A stretch of DNA of 64,000 nucleotides, from contig CAJNYU010000497.1 in assembly GCA_905331475.1 (NCBI GenBank), positions 565,440-629,439 of the forward strand, given 5' to 3'. Source of the DNA: Rotaria socialis. Taxonomy: Eukaryota; Rotifera; Eurotatoria; Philodinida; Philodinidae. The position numbers and the translations under genes are program-made. The notes beneath the pieces were generated by a model. That model saw only the letters and a list, made by a program, of their open reading frames with translations, searched no databases and was not told the origin of the DNA. The stretch's first letter is position 1; the number at the start of each line of letters is the position of its first letter. Of the stretch, positions 26,098-38,640 are shown piece by piece.

Positions 26098-28535
26098 AAG
26101 ATAAAAAAGTATATATGTATATATATATATTGAATTGATTAGGATAAAACAAGTACTTCTATCTCCTTCTCTTTTCAATGTGATAATTTAATGACAAAAC
26201 AATCTCGTTTTTCGTCACACCAAAATCATGTAACAACTACATAAATATCTGAATGGTGATATATGTAGTTTCTTTTCACACATCATATCTCATTTATTTG
26301 CTGCTAAAAAAAGCTACGATAGACGAAAACAAAACAAAACAAAGCACTCAATCCATCTTATATGTATACCAGTAGTTATAAATGGCAAGATAGAATTTTT
26401 AACATGTCTTTCAAAGAACTATAAAATTCTCTCTTTCTTAGTCTTTTCTGTTTCTTTTTTTTACACAAGTATTTAATTATAATCTATTTACGAAATATAA
26501 ATATATCTATATCTATATGTATTTATTAATATGCACCAAATGACAAGAAAAAAGGATGTGAAATAATTCTTTTTTTCTTCCTCATCTTCTGGAACAAAAA
26601 AAAACTTTCATATTTATATATGAGTATTGAATTTTCCCAGATCTATATTATTGTTATTATAGATACTAGTACACGCTTGTCTATTTCTATTTTGAAAGAA
26701 GATTACAAATGTAAATGAAAGACATATGCCTAATTTTTATAACCTTTGTTGCCTACAGTATTTTTGTCATTGATATTTTGTGATCGCCAATGGACGATTG
26801 TATGTATCTATATGTGCGTAGTATGGTACTAGCATGTGTTTTTTCGCTTATTGTTTGTCTACACCCACGAATGTTTTTCATCGTTGTATGCGTTCTCATG
26901 TACTCTATATGTTTCGTTGGTTTGATGGGAAAGAGCGTTAGTTAGGCAGTAGATGTGGAATAAGAAAAACGGCACGATGTCTGTGTGCACCAGACAGCAA
27001 CAGCATGCAAAACTGTATTTTTGTTATTGTATCGCATCATTAGATGTCAAAAGCAAAAATAAACCTATATATATATATATATATTTTCCTGATGTCACAG
27101 GCATATATTGAAGAGAAAACAAATAGAACGAGCTTTTTCTGTTGATAGAAGTAATAAAACAAAATGATGGTTGTATCTATTCTATTATTGCTTGAATGCA
27201 TAGTTAATATAAAGCAGTTGGAGATTGATTATTTTTGAATGTTTAATCGAATATTGATTGTGTTTGTAGTTCCATATCATATGCAGACATTTTGTTTTTC
27301 TCAACCATTCGTATTAGTTATTGCTGGTCTCAATTTCCCTAGGTTACTCTTTTTCAAAATGCTATTCGCTAAATAATGACAACAGATGGTCTGAGAAAAT
27401 CGAAGGCTTTGTATCGATCCAGCTGATACTCCTTATTCTAGTACCATTAGTGATTTGACATGCTATTTAATAAATATGCATGAATATATCGACTACCAAA
27501 GGAGGTAGGCGGTTAAAGGAAATCAAAATTTGTGTCAATCACGTGATTGTTGTATACGATTGACGTCATCATTTATTTATATTTTATTTTTATTTTAAAG
27601 TCATTCAGAGACTCGTATCACATGGAGAACACTTGAAGCTAAGAATAAAAAAATGATGATAAATGTGTATATGCCGGCAGACAGAACAAAGATATACGCA
27701 CTCATTCAAACGACAACTAAAACCATCAGTACTGTTTTAATTGTATGGTATATGCATGCATGTGTGTGCTATCCTGAGGAGACGAGAGAAGAGAGAAGAA
27801 GAAAGTCGATGATTGCAGCAATACGGTGTTGTTGTGTGTCAAACGAGAGAGAGGCCTACGTACGTCATCAACAGCAACGCCGATTCCCTTTCTTTCTTTC
27901 TTCTTTTTTTTTTCTTTTTGCTTGCTCGTTTACTTCGCTCTTTTTTCCTCTATGTTCTGCTACACATTCAACTGTACGAAAGAGTAAAAGCGAAGAAAAA
28001 AAGACTCGTAAGAGCGACGGCGTCGTTGGCCAAGTATGTATCATCACATCATCATCATCACTACTACTCTTCTATAAACTATCAATCGGGCAAAAGATAT
28101 TTCCTTTTACATATAACTTCCTCCCATCTATGAGAGAAGTTATTCGAACCGATATATAATATATATAGATATATATATATATATATAAATACTTTTATCT
28201 ACGCGTACATAGCTGTGAAATTTACTGACCTCTTCGTGTTCTTTTTTACATCATCGGATAATTATCTACACCTGTTATTTTTCTCGTCTCATAAATTTAC
28301 GATTTTACTGCAGTTCATTCATCTTGCTATGAGCTATGTTTTAAGAAATGAGAACATATGATACATTTGCCTAGTCCTATCTTATTTCATATTTACATAT
28401 GCAATAGATAGGCAGTAACAGAATTTGTCATTTGAATGCTGTTTTCATATATATATAGATAAAAATTACAAATATCAACATAAACATTAATATGGATAAT
28501 CAAAATATTGATTTACTATTCATTGATAAACGACG
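26098..28535. other. Intergenic, 3' flank of WDR44 and 5' flank of INPP5A
   Basis: AT-rich with TA runs (about 26108-26131, 27068-27086, 28157-28188). A 168-codon plus-strand frame at 27653-28159 is rich in repeated Arg/Glu, Phe and Ser from simple sequence. It has no homologue I recognise, so I do not call it a gene. Confidence 0.5.
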
Positions 28536-31500
28536 ATGAATAGCGAGGAGATATTTTTTAAAAACCAATCTAACATTCGGTTTTTACTGATTACAGCTAA
28601 TACTGGCACAATATTTGAAAAGGTATATGAAATTTTTTTCTCTTTTGCATTCTATATGTTGACAGCGAATTTTTTTCTCGTTGTTTTTAGCCCGAATTGT
28701 TAACTGCATGGGTGACCGAATTCGCAAATGTAAGTAATATATAAATTGGCTATCATTTATCATCAGTGTATAGAAAGAAAGCAAAGCGTCGTTATCGATT
28801 CTATTAAGTAGTAAAGCGATGAGAATAAGTGAAAGAAATATTATAAAAAATGGTTCTAGATTAACAGAGCATACTTAATATTTAATTTATTGAAAACAAG
28901 AAAAAAAGAAAGACAATCATACTCATGAATGCACATAGTTTGCTTCATCATCATTAGCATAGCTAAATTTAAGTTTTCTCATTCCTTGTTTTCCACAATC
29001 ACAGTTACACTGTAGATAATATGATGGTCCGCGTATTCGATCAAAAAGTTCTTCAAATAATTGATATTTTTTTTCAATAAATTCATTTGTATTCAGTTGG
29101 GGAATTGTTTTTCTTGCCTTGAAAAAATCCAGAAAAGCGATGAAATAACTTTTTCTCTCTAAAAGAAATTTTATTTTTAAGTGTTCTCACTTCACATAGA
29201 CATTCACAATCTATGAAGCATGCCTTAAATTTATCAATAATAATTTTATTTTGCTTTGATAAGTGCATTTCTACCGAGTTTTGTAATGGTCTACTTTGAT
29301 GTTTCTTCTGCTCATCGTTATAACGCATTTCATCGGTATCATGCATGGTTGAGGATTTTTCAACAAGAGTACATCGATCAGTAATTGATTCATTCAAGAA
29401 ACAGTTCCCGTCGACAATAATTCGGCTTACCCGAGTTGAATCTATGTTTTTATCGTAAAATTGATCTGAAGAAGACATTTTTAAATCTTCATTTGATGAT
29501 GCATAATGAATAAACATATATTTAAACCATTGATTAATTAAAATCATTATATAGAAAGTAATTGAAAGAGACCAATAAGAGAAAAAAAACTTGTATTGCT
29601 CAAAATGGCGCATAAATATTTTATTCAAAAATTGTTGAATATTTACGTTTTAGCTTCTACGTCAGCATCCATCCGATTTTATTGCATTGCATTGTCAAGA
29701 AGTTGGTGGAAAAGATTATGAAAGATTTATGCACATTCTTGATCCATTTATAAAGTAATTTTATTTAATATTGTTCATTTGAAATTCAAATTGAATCTGT
29801 TTTCTTTTTCTTCCAATAGAGATATTCTTCGAATACCTGAAGTCACTAACCACTATACTCGGTCTCGTTTTTATTTTGATACGGATTACACATCTCAGGA
29901 TACATTTACGGTAAATAAAAGTTTTCTAAGCACAAAAATAAAACACTAGTTTGTTTATTATAAATGTTTATTTTAGGCTCTTGGTTCGGCTTATTTTGTA
30001 CGTGAAAATATACCTATACAGCAATGGAATTTTACAAGTAAAATAAAAGAAAATATCTAGTGCTTCTGCTATTTTTAATATTTAGCCTCATGTTTTGAAA
30101 ATGTTACTCAGCGTCAAATTTTTACTGGGAATTTGGTTCAAACTCAAACAGTTCGGAAGAAGAAGTTTCCTCGCGAATTTTTTTCAGAGGTAAAAATCTT
30201 AAATAAAATTTTATTTTTTAAATTCAATTTTTCTAACAAACCCTTTACTTTTCATTAGGCTAAGTGGTCTCGAAAAGGTTTTACGCAAGCACGTTGGTCC
30301 ATAAATAACTTGTAAAAAAAATAATTGAAAACAAACAGATGACTTCGATTTACAGTTTGGTATTGTTGTTGTCTTTTTAGTATTTTTGACATGGTCAACG
30401 TTCATCTTTTCCATGATGCTTCAAATATTGTGGCAGTTGAACAAAGTCCTTCTATTTACAGTAATTTTCGTAAAAATGCTCTTGAGTTTACTTTAAAAAG
30501 GTACAAGAATGTTTTTAATGACTATAAATATACTATTTTTTTCTAACAATACTTTGAAAAAAAATTAGTTTACCACTTAATTCTTCTGATGAATCTGTGC
30601 CTTATGTCATATTTGGTGATTTCAATTTTCGACTTAATGGTCACCGTTTGCTTGAAGTAAATTCTAGTTTTGTTAATAATCAATGTGATTTTGCTTTGTT
30701 TTTTTTTCTGTCTATTCAATAGCATATGGTTGAAAAACGTGATGGTTCTATTGATAAAATCAAACATTCTGATACTGATGAAATTTCAAAAATTATTATA
30801 AAAAATTCTCAAAATAAAACAAAACTAACCATTGGAAAAAAAGAATTTAATCTTCACGATGATCATGATTCATTTTTTAGTACTGACTCTCGACAGGTAA
30901 GAATATCGACGAAATAACGATAGCCTGTTCGAAAGAAATTCATGTTATCAATACCAATAAAAAAATTGTTATCTCGTATTGAAATTCATAGATGAAATAA
31001 TAAACTTCCATTGCAGATTCATTTTGACTTTGCTTTGTTTTTATGGACCTACCTTCTAGAATGGGTAGTGTATTAAAAAATATTTTCTCACTTGAACGTG
31101 ACTTTTCTACAGGCATGAGATTTAGAAGGCTTCAATTTTTATACTGCTGAAAGTAAATTAAGTACACTTAAAATTATTCTATAGGATATTTTTCATATAT
31201 TGAAAATCGATGTAGTAAAATATGAACATTTGTTCACTATTCTTTTGTGTTCAATGATCATGCAAGGCCAAAACACTAGAATTAGAAAAATAAAAAGATA
31301 TTTCATATGACGACCGACGACTTCGTTGAATTTGAATGAACATTAAAACATAACTACGAAATTTAAACTTATCAAGAAACTTTGAACTCAAAGCTTTCCT
31401 TTCGCTTCCAATCACAATATTCAAATTTTGATAATCATGTAAAAAAACGTTTCGAATATTTTAAAAATGATTCCCTGCCATTTTGAAGGCATTACTTATC

Positions 31501-33050
31501 CACATGTTTGATTCATTAATTTAACATTAGTACATAGCGAAATTTTGGAACATCTTTGAGAAGAAAAACGTTTCTATTGTTTTCTCATTTATTTCTATAG
31601 TGATGTTAATAGCTATGTATGTATATATTACAGTGTTAATGCAGAAAAATATGTTCGAATATACACAATGTCTAAAACGTTTTCCTTTCTCTTGTCTTAC
31701 TTACATTATATTTTAGTTTCATATGTTCGATGATGAATTGTCGTCATTTGCTGATCAATTATTTGAGTATGAAAAGAGTTTCCCACCTAGGTTTGTGATA
31801 AAAGAAAAGTTGTTTATTCCGTTTTTTCTCATATGACAAATCGTATTTTTTACTTTTAGTTATCCATACAGTGAAGAACTCGAAGAAGCTCATTCTTATT
31901 TACCTGTTCGATGTCCTGCTTGGTGTGATCGTATTTTATTGAGTTATCCATTCAAGAAAATGATTAATACTGAGGTTATTTTTCTTGACATGCTGTAAAA
32001 TTAATTGAAGTTATTTTTTTCTTTTCTTGATAAAATTTTCAGATTAATCAAATAACATATAGCGTCTTAGGAGAAGATGTGTGCATGGGCGATCATAAGG
32101 TTTGATGAATAATTTACTTATTTAAATCTATTCCTTTAATATGAAAATCTTATTGTTTAGCCAGTCTATTTAGCATTAACAGTACATCTATTACAAGGTT
32201 GGTCTACATTTTCATCATCTTTTAATAGTGTGTTTTTTCTCATCATTTCTTTTTTTCTAATTTCACACATTGATTTTCTATAGCTAATTTTTATTCGTGC
32301 GAAACAGCTGCTATTACATCTAATCATAACAATGATAATAATAATAATAACAATAATAATAATAATAATCACAATAATGACACTAGCAACCAAGCAAAAT
32401 TACATGTCACTGCTGTGAGAAAAAGAGATTTGAATACAGCATCAGATTTGATTTTGAATGGAGTACAGTTACTATCGAATGATATTGATTTTTATAATAT
32501 TCATGATTATGCTATGTTTGTACAACCAGCACTTTTACCACAATGGTGGTTTAATAAACTTCAACAACGATCAATAAAAACAATAAATAATAGTAGTAAA
32601 CTTTGGGCAAAAGTACGAGCTGTAACGTACATGACATCATTAGGTCATCGCACTGGTTCATGGTATTCTGATGATCAGACGGAAAAATCACCCATTGATG
32701 ACATATCATTATCTGACGATAATGATGATAAAAATAATAAAACAAATATTCAATTGAATGATTTGCATGATTACCACAAAACAGATATTGTTATACCATT
32801 ACGTCGATCATTTAGTTCAAATGCTTATGTACAACATAATGAAATGTATTCAACAACATTGGCACGCAGTTGTTCCACAACACTTATTAATTCGTCTGAT
32901 CACCTATCAGATTCTTCTCCTATTGAATCATCTTCAGCGCCACCACCATCACTATCATCGCTACCATCACCACCAACGTTGCCATCATCAACATCAACAT
33001 CACGATCATCGTCACGTGTCTATCGTTTTCTTCATTGTACTATTCTATAA
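28536..33050 (+). CDS. INPP5A: Type I inositol 1,4,5-trisphosphate 5-phosphatase with long C-terminal extension and CAAX box
   Basis: It hydrolyses Ins(1,4,5)P3 and Ins(1,3,4,5)P4 and so ends calcium-release signals at the plasma membrane. Fifteen exons (28536-28622, 28691-28729, 29654-29754, 29820-29910, 29977-30037, 30086-30189, 30259-30311, 30381-30500, 30569-30656, 30723-30896, 31717-31790, 31860-31974, 32043-32099, 32161-32197, 32284-33050) join to 655 aa; human INPP5A is 412. Catalytic landmarks are IALHCQEVGGK, KWSRKGFTQARW, VNVHLFHDASN, FGDFNFRL, RCPAWCDRILLS and VCMGDHKPVYLAL. The last exon adds about 230 residues: an Asn run encoded by AAT repeats, then a Ser/Pro-rich tail. It still ends CTIL, a CAAX box; Leu at the last position predicts geranylgeranylation, whereas the human CVVQ is farnesylated. 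Intron 2 contains an antisense gene; intron 10 (820 bp) shows nothing. Confidence 0.95.
28923..29628 (-). CDS. Uncharacterised single-pass membrane protein nested in INPP5A intron 2
   Basis: Two exons on the strand opposite INPP5A lie wholly within its second intron (28730-29653): 29628..29191 (146 codons) and 29117..28923, joined in phase 0 across a 73-bp GTGAGA...CAAG intron. The predicted protein has 210 aa. Residues about 16-38 (FSYWSLSITFYIMILINQWF and neighbours) form one hydrophobic segment, followed by a polar, Ser/Asp-rich middle and a C-terminal part with clustered cysteines (CFIDCECLCE before the junction; CNCDCGKQG after). Without splicing the frame would stop at 29083 (181 aa). 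I do not recognise the family. An internal ATG (MSSSDQFYD) would give a soluble form without the membrane segment. The splice-consistent second frame, whose start is conserved across the join, supports a real gene; transcript evidence is missing. Confidence 0.5.
32314..32373. repeat. AAT trinucleotide repeat inside INPP5A exon 15
   Basis: An imperfect AAT/AAC run coding a poly-Asn stretch in the C-terminal extension. It is in frame and probably length-variable. Confidence 0.8.
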
Positions 33051-33838
33051 GTAAAATACTCGACTGTCAGCGTACGTCTATGATATGTAAGTACAGGACA
33101 ATAAAAATTTTAGTACTAAAAAGAAAAGAAAAACAGCCCAGCAATCGATATATAAAATCAATTATTTCCTTATGTTCTATATTTATTTTTCACAATCGTT
33201 TATTTCTATCTCTTAACAGTGATCATCTGATTTTAATTAATGCTACTTGCTTGATACTTATTCTATATATTTTCTATTTGTAATTTCATATTGAATATAT
33301 CAATCAATCAATCTATCTATCTATTTATTTATTTATGAAGAGATAATAATGTATTATATTACAGTATAGGTTTTGTTTTTGCATGAATAATTGATTACGC
33401 TTCTTATTGGTGATGCTTTTCTTTTCTTTTCTTTTCCTGCGTGAGATATTTGTATGCTTTTCCGTTGTACACAGTATGATTGTTAGTTTGAGTTATGTTC
33501 TCAATTTTTCCATTATTCCAGAATAGATACCATACTAATCAATCCTATCACTAGTTGTATCACAGGGGTAAATATAAAGGCTAACTTCTGCTTTTCACAA
33601 TAGATATCGAAATCTGTCGTCAGATTTTTCCTTTAGAATATAATTATTTTTCTAACCTTTAATATGGGCATTAATACCCGTATTATCGATATCTTATTCT
33701 TCCTCTCGACTGTTATTTTATAGCTTTAAATCCTAATATATTATTTTGTATTTTTCTATTTCTAATGGCTTATATGAATTATTTTAATAGAATAAGAAAT
33801 ATATTTATCGCTAATTAATGCTTTGTTATTCATTCTAG
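33051..33838. other. INPP5A 3' region / possible intron
   Basis: This holds the 3' UTR of INPP5A or, if the downstream exon is used, an intron. It is AT-rich and contains a CTAT/TTAT simple repeat at about 33301-33335. No coding exon was seen. Confidence 0.5.
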
Positions 33839-34119
33839 GTACAAACGACGCAATTGACCGATTACAAAGTTTAAGATTTGCTAATAATTTACTCGAATTA
33901 AGTGCATCACAAACAATGAATGATAAATTCCAACAGAGACAATCATCATTAAAAACCATATACCATGCGAAAATGGAAGATCAACATTCAAATAACAGAA
34001 TAGAAACTGTAATATCAAATGATAATAATGATGATCATCGAACAGTAATTGTTCATCATACATTTCATGCAAATATTAAACAAACATTTACTCGGCGGAT
34101 ACGCGAGACACCGGTGTAG
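33839..34119 (+). CDS. Candidate alternative last exon of INPP5A ending in a PDZ-type ligand
   Basis: Preceded by ATTCTAG at 33832-33838, an open phase-1 frame of about 93 codons (starting TNDAIDRLQSLRFANN after the junction codon) runs to TAG at 34117-34119. Its composition looks coding: mixed, with an amphipathic Leu-rich start, then a basic tail QTFTRRIRETPV. The end ETPV fits a class I PDZ-binding motif (S/T-x-V). A phase-compatible donor exists in INPP5A exon 15 at 33015/33016 (C|GTGTCT), which would replace the last ten residues, including the CAAX box. The link to INPP5A is inference; it may instead be the end of another transcript or a decayed exon. Confidence 0.35.
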
Positions 34120-34327
34120 CCTTCATTTTCCCCTTATATCATTTTGTTTCTCATGCAGTCTTGTACATTTTTGAATATCTCTTCTTGTTTATATCGAATT
34201 CTTTTACTCTCCCCTAGTCTAATCTCCTCAGTAGCAGCTAGCTTTTGTTTTCGTTTTTCTTTCGTTTGCGCATGTACGTTAATATCAATAATTCGTAGAC
34301 AAAGCCATTGTGTATATATGTATACGT

Positions 34328-34358
<31 letters not shown>

Positions 34359-35932
34359 AGTGTTTTTTTTTAAATACCATCCATAATGACAGTTGGCGTA
34401 AATAATATTGATGAATTGTATTCTCTACTGAAAAAAAGTAATAAAAATTTCTAATTTATTTAAAATAATCTTTTGAAATTAATTCATTGATTTGACATAG
34501 AACATTTAGTTAATTTAACTGATTTGTACGTTTGATGGGATTAAATAAAGTGTATCTGATGTTACTTTTTCTTAGATCTGAATTATATTTGGATAAGCTT
34601 TTCGGTGTCGATTCAAGAAAATTAATGCGATAAGAAGCTTAGTGAAATACTTTTCATAGTAAAAGATTTAGAAATAGAAATTTATTGAAACATTGATAAA
34701 TATGTACTCATTCTATTTAAAGAGTTATTTAGACAAATATTTACAATTAGGAAAAATATTTTGGACAGAGAATGCGACGATGAAAAGTGCTAATTAACAT
34801 TCCATGTAACTTACGAACTTGATCAATGATTCCTGACTGAATCTCATCATTTACGAAGCTATTCGTGCTGCTTATTTTGCCTGCCTGTTTGTGTAATTGT
34901 TTTGTTAACTCAAATTTTCGATCGTGGTTGGTAAAATAGTACAGATTATGAACCGAATTCCTACATATTATCTGATAAAGAAAATGGTAGTAACTGAAGA
35001 GAATCGCCTTTTTTTATGCAATATGTAGATTTCTTTTTTCACTCAATTTGATCAAGCGTATTATCGATATTAAATCTTCAGTAAAATATATCGAGATTGG
35101 TTGCATTGCATCTAAATACATTGAATCTATTTTCATGAAAAATTCGCAATAGAAGGAATTTCTATTGTGTGCCGAAACTGACTCGATGAATATAGTTAAG
35201 GAGATTTTTGAAGAAAGAAGATCTCATTAGTAGTCATCAAAGAAATGATCTGAATAAGATAATATAAGATGAGACAAAAAAAATAGTCTCATACAATGAC
35301 TTTGTTTGTTTCATTTCATTACATTATATTCAAAGCAATAGTTACGTACTTCACATAAGTTCTACAAATTTGTTTTTTAGGATTAAGTAGGGTAAATTTG
35401 GTAGGGTACATATGGCTATATTCTCTTCATCTACTAGGCATCTCTTCAAGGTCAAATTTTCATTCATATTTTTTGACACACAGCCTCACCTACATATCTT
35501 TTTAGAATATACTAGAAAAATCAAACATTTTAATTGATCAAAAAAAAATACAGCAGTACATCATAATGAATCTGATTTATGAGCAAATTTACTTTGTGTC
35601 AACTGAAAAATTAGGAAAATCAAATCTATTAGAAGCGTAGTGTCTTACTTAATGAAATTAATTTAAGAATTCTTAACGATTTCATCGACAAAGAAACAAC
35701 GAGAAAATTTTCAATGAATAGCATGATTCGTTCTATTTAACAATAAGCAATTTAACAAGAGATAGAAAAGAATTAATTTTTATTAAGAAAATCAAAATAA
35801 ACTAAAAAATCAAAATAAACTAAAATTATCTTGACACAAACATAGTCTCCTAGTATGAGTATAATAGATACTAGTGACATCACGTACTATGTCTTGATAT
35901 CATCTAAAAATCAATGATCACAGAAAATATTC

Positions 35933-36129
35933 AAATATCTCTATCACACACACACACGGCAATCTCCGCAGGCATGAAGATTATTTGTAATTTGAATAAA
36001 TGATGGTCGAGTTTGTTGTACAAGATTGAATGTGATAGCAAGTTTCTTACCTCGACAATACAAAACTGGTTGAATAGTTTTGCCATGTTCAAGTGGAACA
36101 GTGACCCAATTTGACTCACACTCTTTCAA
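35933..36129 (-). pseudogene. Exon-like coding fragment abutting a CA repeat
   Basis: The minus strand reads MKECESNWVTVPLEHGKTIQ... for about 61 codons, ending CGDCRVCV where it runs into a CA/GT microsatellite. Residue composition is protein-like with several cysteines. A possible internal donor (CGAG|GTAAGA, near 36050) would limit the exon to about 26 codons. No neighbouring exon or family was recognised, so it may be a stray exon or the remnant of a lost gene. Confidence 0.25.
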
Positions 36130-38283
36130 TTAATAAAGAATAATAATAATCACCATTTCGAAGTTCAGTAGTGTTAGGTTTTCAATAAAATATTGAGTGT
36201 GTATTTTAGAAAAAGAAATCTTTATTTTACTACATTCTCGAAAAACGTTTTATCCATTTGGTACTATGTAGTATTATCTGGCGATCTTGTTGAACTTCAT
36301 AAAATAATTGATAAGAATTGGCCAGTGTAAAATGTTTGCCGGTGACAAGACAAACACCCAAAATTTACATTCACATAAACTTGCTTCAGATTTCATCATA
36401 GTAAATGCTGACTTTATGTACAACAACGGGCTTGAGTACAATCGTGATACAAAAGATATTTTGGACTATTGTTGAATTTATTTTTGTTGACTCAAACATT
36501 GGAATAGATGAGCTAACATGTTAATCTGACATCAATACAATCAAGCTTCAAACCACCGCGCTCTATGACAACAAAGTTCTTAGAATATCCACAAAATCCT
36601 ACAGTTTTTCTTTTATTAATAATCAACAATTGTTGTGCTTTCTGTGGATTTTACGAAAGTTTTATCATAATCATTATAAATTTAATTTATACAAAATGAA
36701 TAATTACCGAACGTTGACAGAATTTATAATAGAATACTTGATACGTCACCTTTGTGCTATTGAACTAGTTGATATAATTACAAACATCCTCAACATAGAG
36801 AAAAAAGATTCCATTAGGAATCACGTTTTTCGTCCGACCTATTTCATTTATGTCAGTGCACACTTCGTCAAGGCGTAACCTCTGGTGCCCATCTACTAGT
36901 CTATACAATTCACCTCGCTATTATATTTACAATATGCTTCTTGGTGATGTCATCATCAAGACAATGAAAAAAGCAGTATTTATTCAATATTCTTAGAAAC
37001 AAACAATTAGCTTAACAAAAAACAAATGCGGGTACCAATAAATTCATCAAAAATTGTTGTTTTCATCTCTGGCAATTATCTTCCTTGAACACTCTGTTAA
37101 GTGTAAATCTTTCTTCAAATATGTAAAAATATATGCCGATGAATACTTATCATTCTACAAAAGTTACAATAATAGACTCTAGAACAATCATAGTAAATGC
37201 ACAATAGCAAAACTTCACCATTGACCTCAAATGTTACCATCAAAAACGCATTTATTTTAACATATTTTCAAAATATTCGATACCACTTGGTTTGTTTTTA
37301 ATCGATGAACACCATTGATATGATATAATAGAAGCGATGAACCATTCCATTTATAGACTTATGTACTATTGGAACGATGTTCGTAGCGTTAAAAGTAAAT
37401 AGTTGTCAAAGAAGTTAACAAGCTCTAAGAGAATCTCCAGGTTTTTCTTAGAACCATTCATAGATAAAGTACACAGTTCCTCATTGTCAAGTATACGTGA
37501 GAATCTGTATCGGAAATAATCATTTAATTGATGTTCTTTTCTTTTCGTCGATAAAATGACTAAATCGTACAATAAACTCATGGTGACGCAAAAATGATTC
37601 CATAAATGTTATCTAGACTATCGACAGCATTTTTCTCTTAGAAGAAATTATTCTACTATATCACTAGTCGCTATATAAAGCCAGATTAATACATGCGAAC
37701 TACTTCTTCCGAATCAAATTGAAAATCGGTGCACAGGCTCTAGTTTTATTTGATCAAACTAATAGCTTGCATAATTTAACACTAGGATATACATAATTAC
37801 AAATACTTTATAGAATAGTTCTCGTATCTTTTTTCTAATCGTTAATGTTTTGTAACCTTTGCTTTTATTTTAGTTACTTGTACCATGCAAAAGCTTTTGA
37901 AATATGATAAACAATTTTTTATTAGCCAGCGAAAATAGACACCATCGAGCAGCTAACATTGTACAACAGATATCTGTTTCGCATCTAAAGTCTAGAAGAA
38001 TTCCAATTTTTAGACTCTTTTAGTTCCGAACCGTATCGAACGATAAATTTCCTTATTGGTAGCTTTTCATGAAGAAAATCGAGCATTGTCCAATAAAAGT
38101 AGAATACGATGAATCGCGGAAGTCGATTTCGAAAAAATTTAAAATATGAGACATCATGTATCCGTGCCATTGGCGGACTGCCACGAGGCAATTGCTGGCA
38201 ATTGACACAGCTGAAAATATTATTTGGAGCATATATCTATCTGTATTATATACCCGATGTCATCAAAATCGTGACGAAATCGT

Positions 38284-38640
38284 GCGATTTTATCGCGATA
38301 TATCGCCAAGACTAATGATTTTGTGTCAATTTTCCCAACAAAATGAAGATTCATCAAACAACGATACATTTTTGACGAAACAGGTTGATGGCATCAGATC
38401 GTTTATCATAGGGCCTCCTCAAGCTCATTTCCTTTATATTTCTTGTTCTACAAAAAGAGCTCAATAAACAGGTAACAAAAGTAATCAATAGAAAAAGTAC
38501 GAATAACAGTGCCAAATAGCTTGAGAATGAAGACAGATAGTTAGTTTGACAACAATATGAATGATATTATGTGATTTCCCATAATATTAGCCACTGTGGA
38601 CATTTAAGTGAAAATCGACGATTTATCGCGATAAAATCGC
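38284..38640. repeat. 17-bp perfect inverted repeat around TATCGCGATA
   Basis: GCGATTTTATCGCGATA (38284-38300) recurs inverted at 38624-38640. The segment following the right arm (to about 38715) repeats AAATCGACGA/AAAATCG motifs several times. No target duplication was found, so its nature is open. Confidence 0.5.

Noticed and set aside
27653-28159. 168-codon plus-strand frame
   Set aside because: Composition follows simple sequence (ERRRK, FFLSSFFFLF), and a second frame is open over the same bases; no family recognised.
29083-29190. Unspliced ending of the nested antisense gene (181-aa version)
   Set aside because: The downstream frame 29117..28923 is open, coding-like and joins in phase 0 through a normal-size intron, so the spliced model is preferred.
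36630-36960. Weak resemblance to a reverse-transcriptase segment (QGVT...)
   Set aside because: The similarity is a few residues only, no YADD-type box follows, and stops interrupt the frame; not enough to call a retroelement.
37985-38467. Overlapping frames on both strands (60-100 codons)
   Set aside because: Open on both strands over the same bases, no motif, no splice-linked neighbours.
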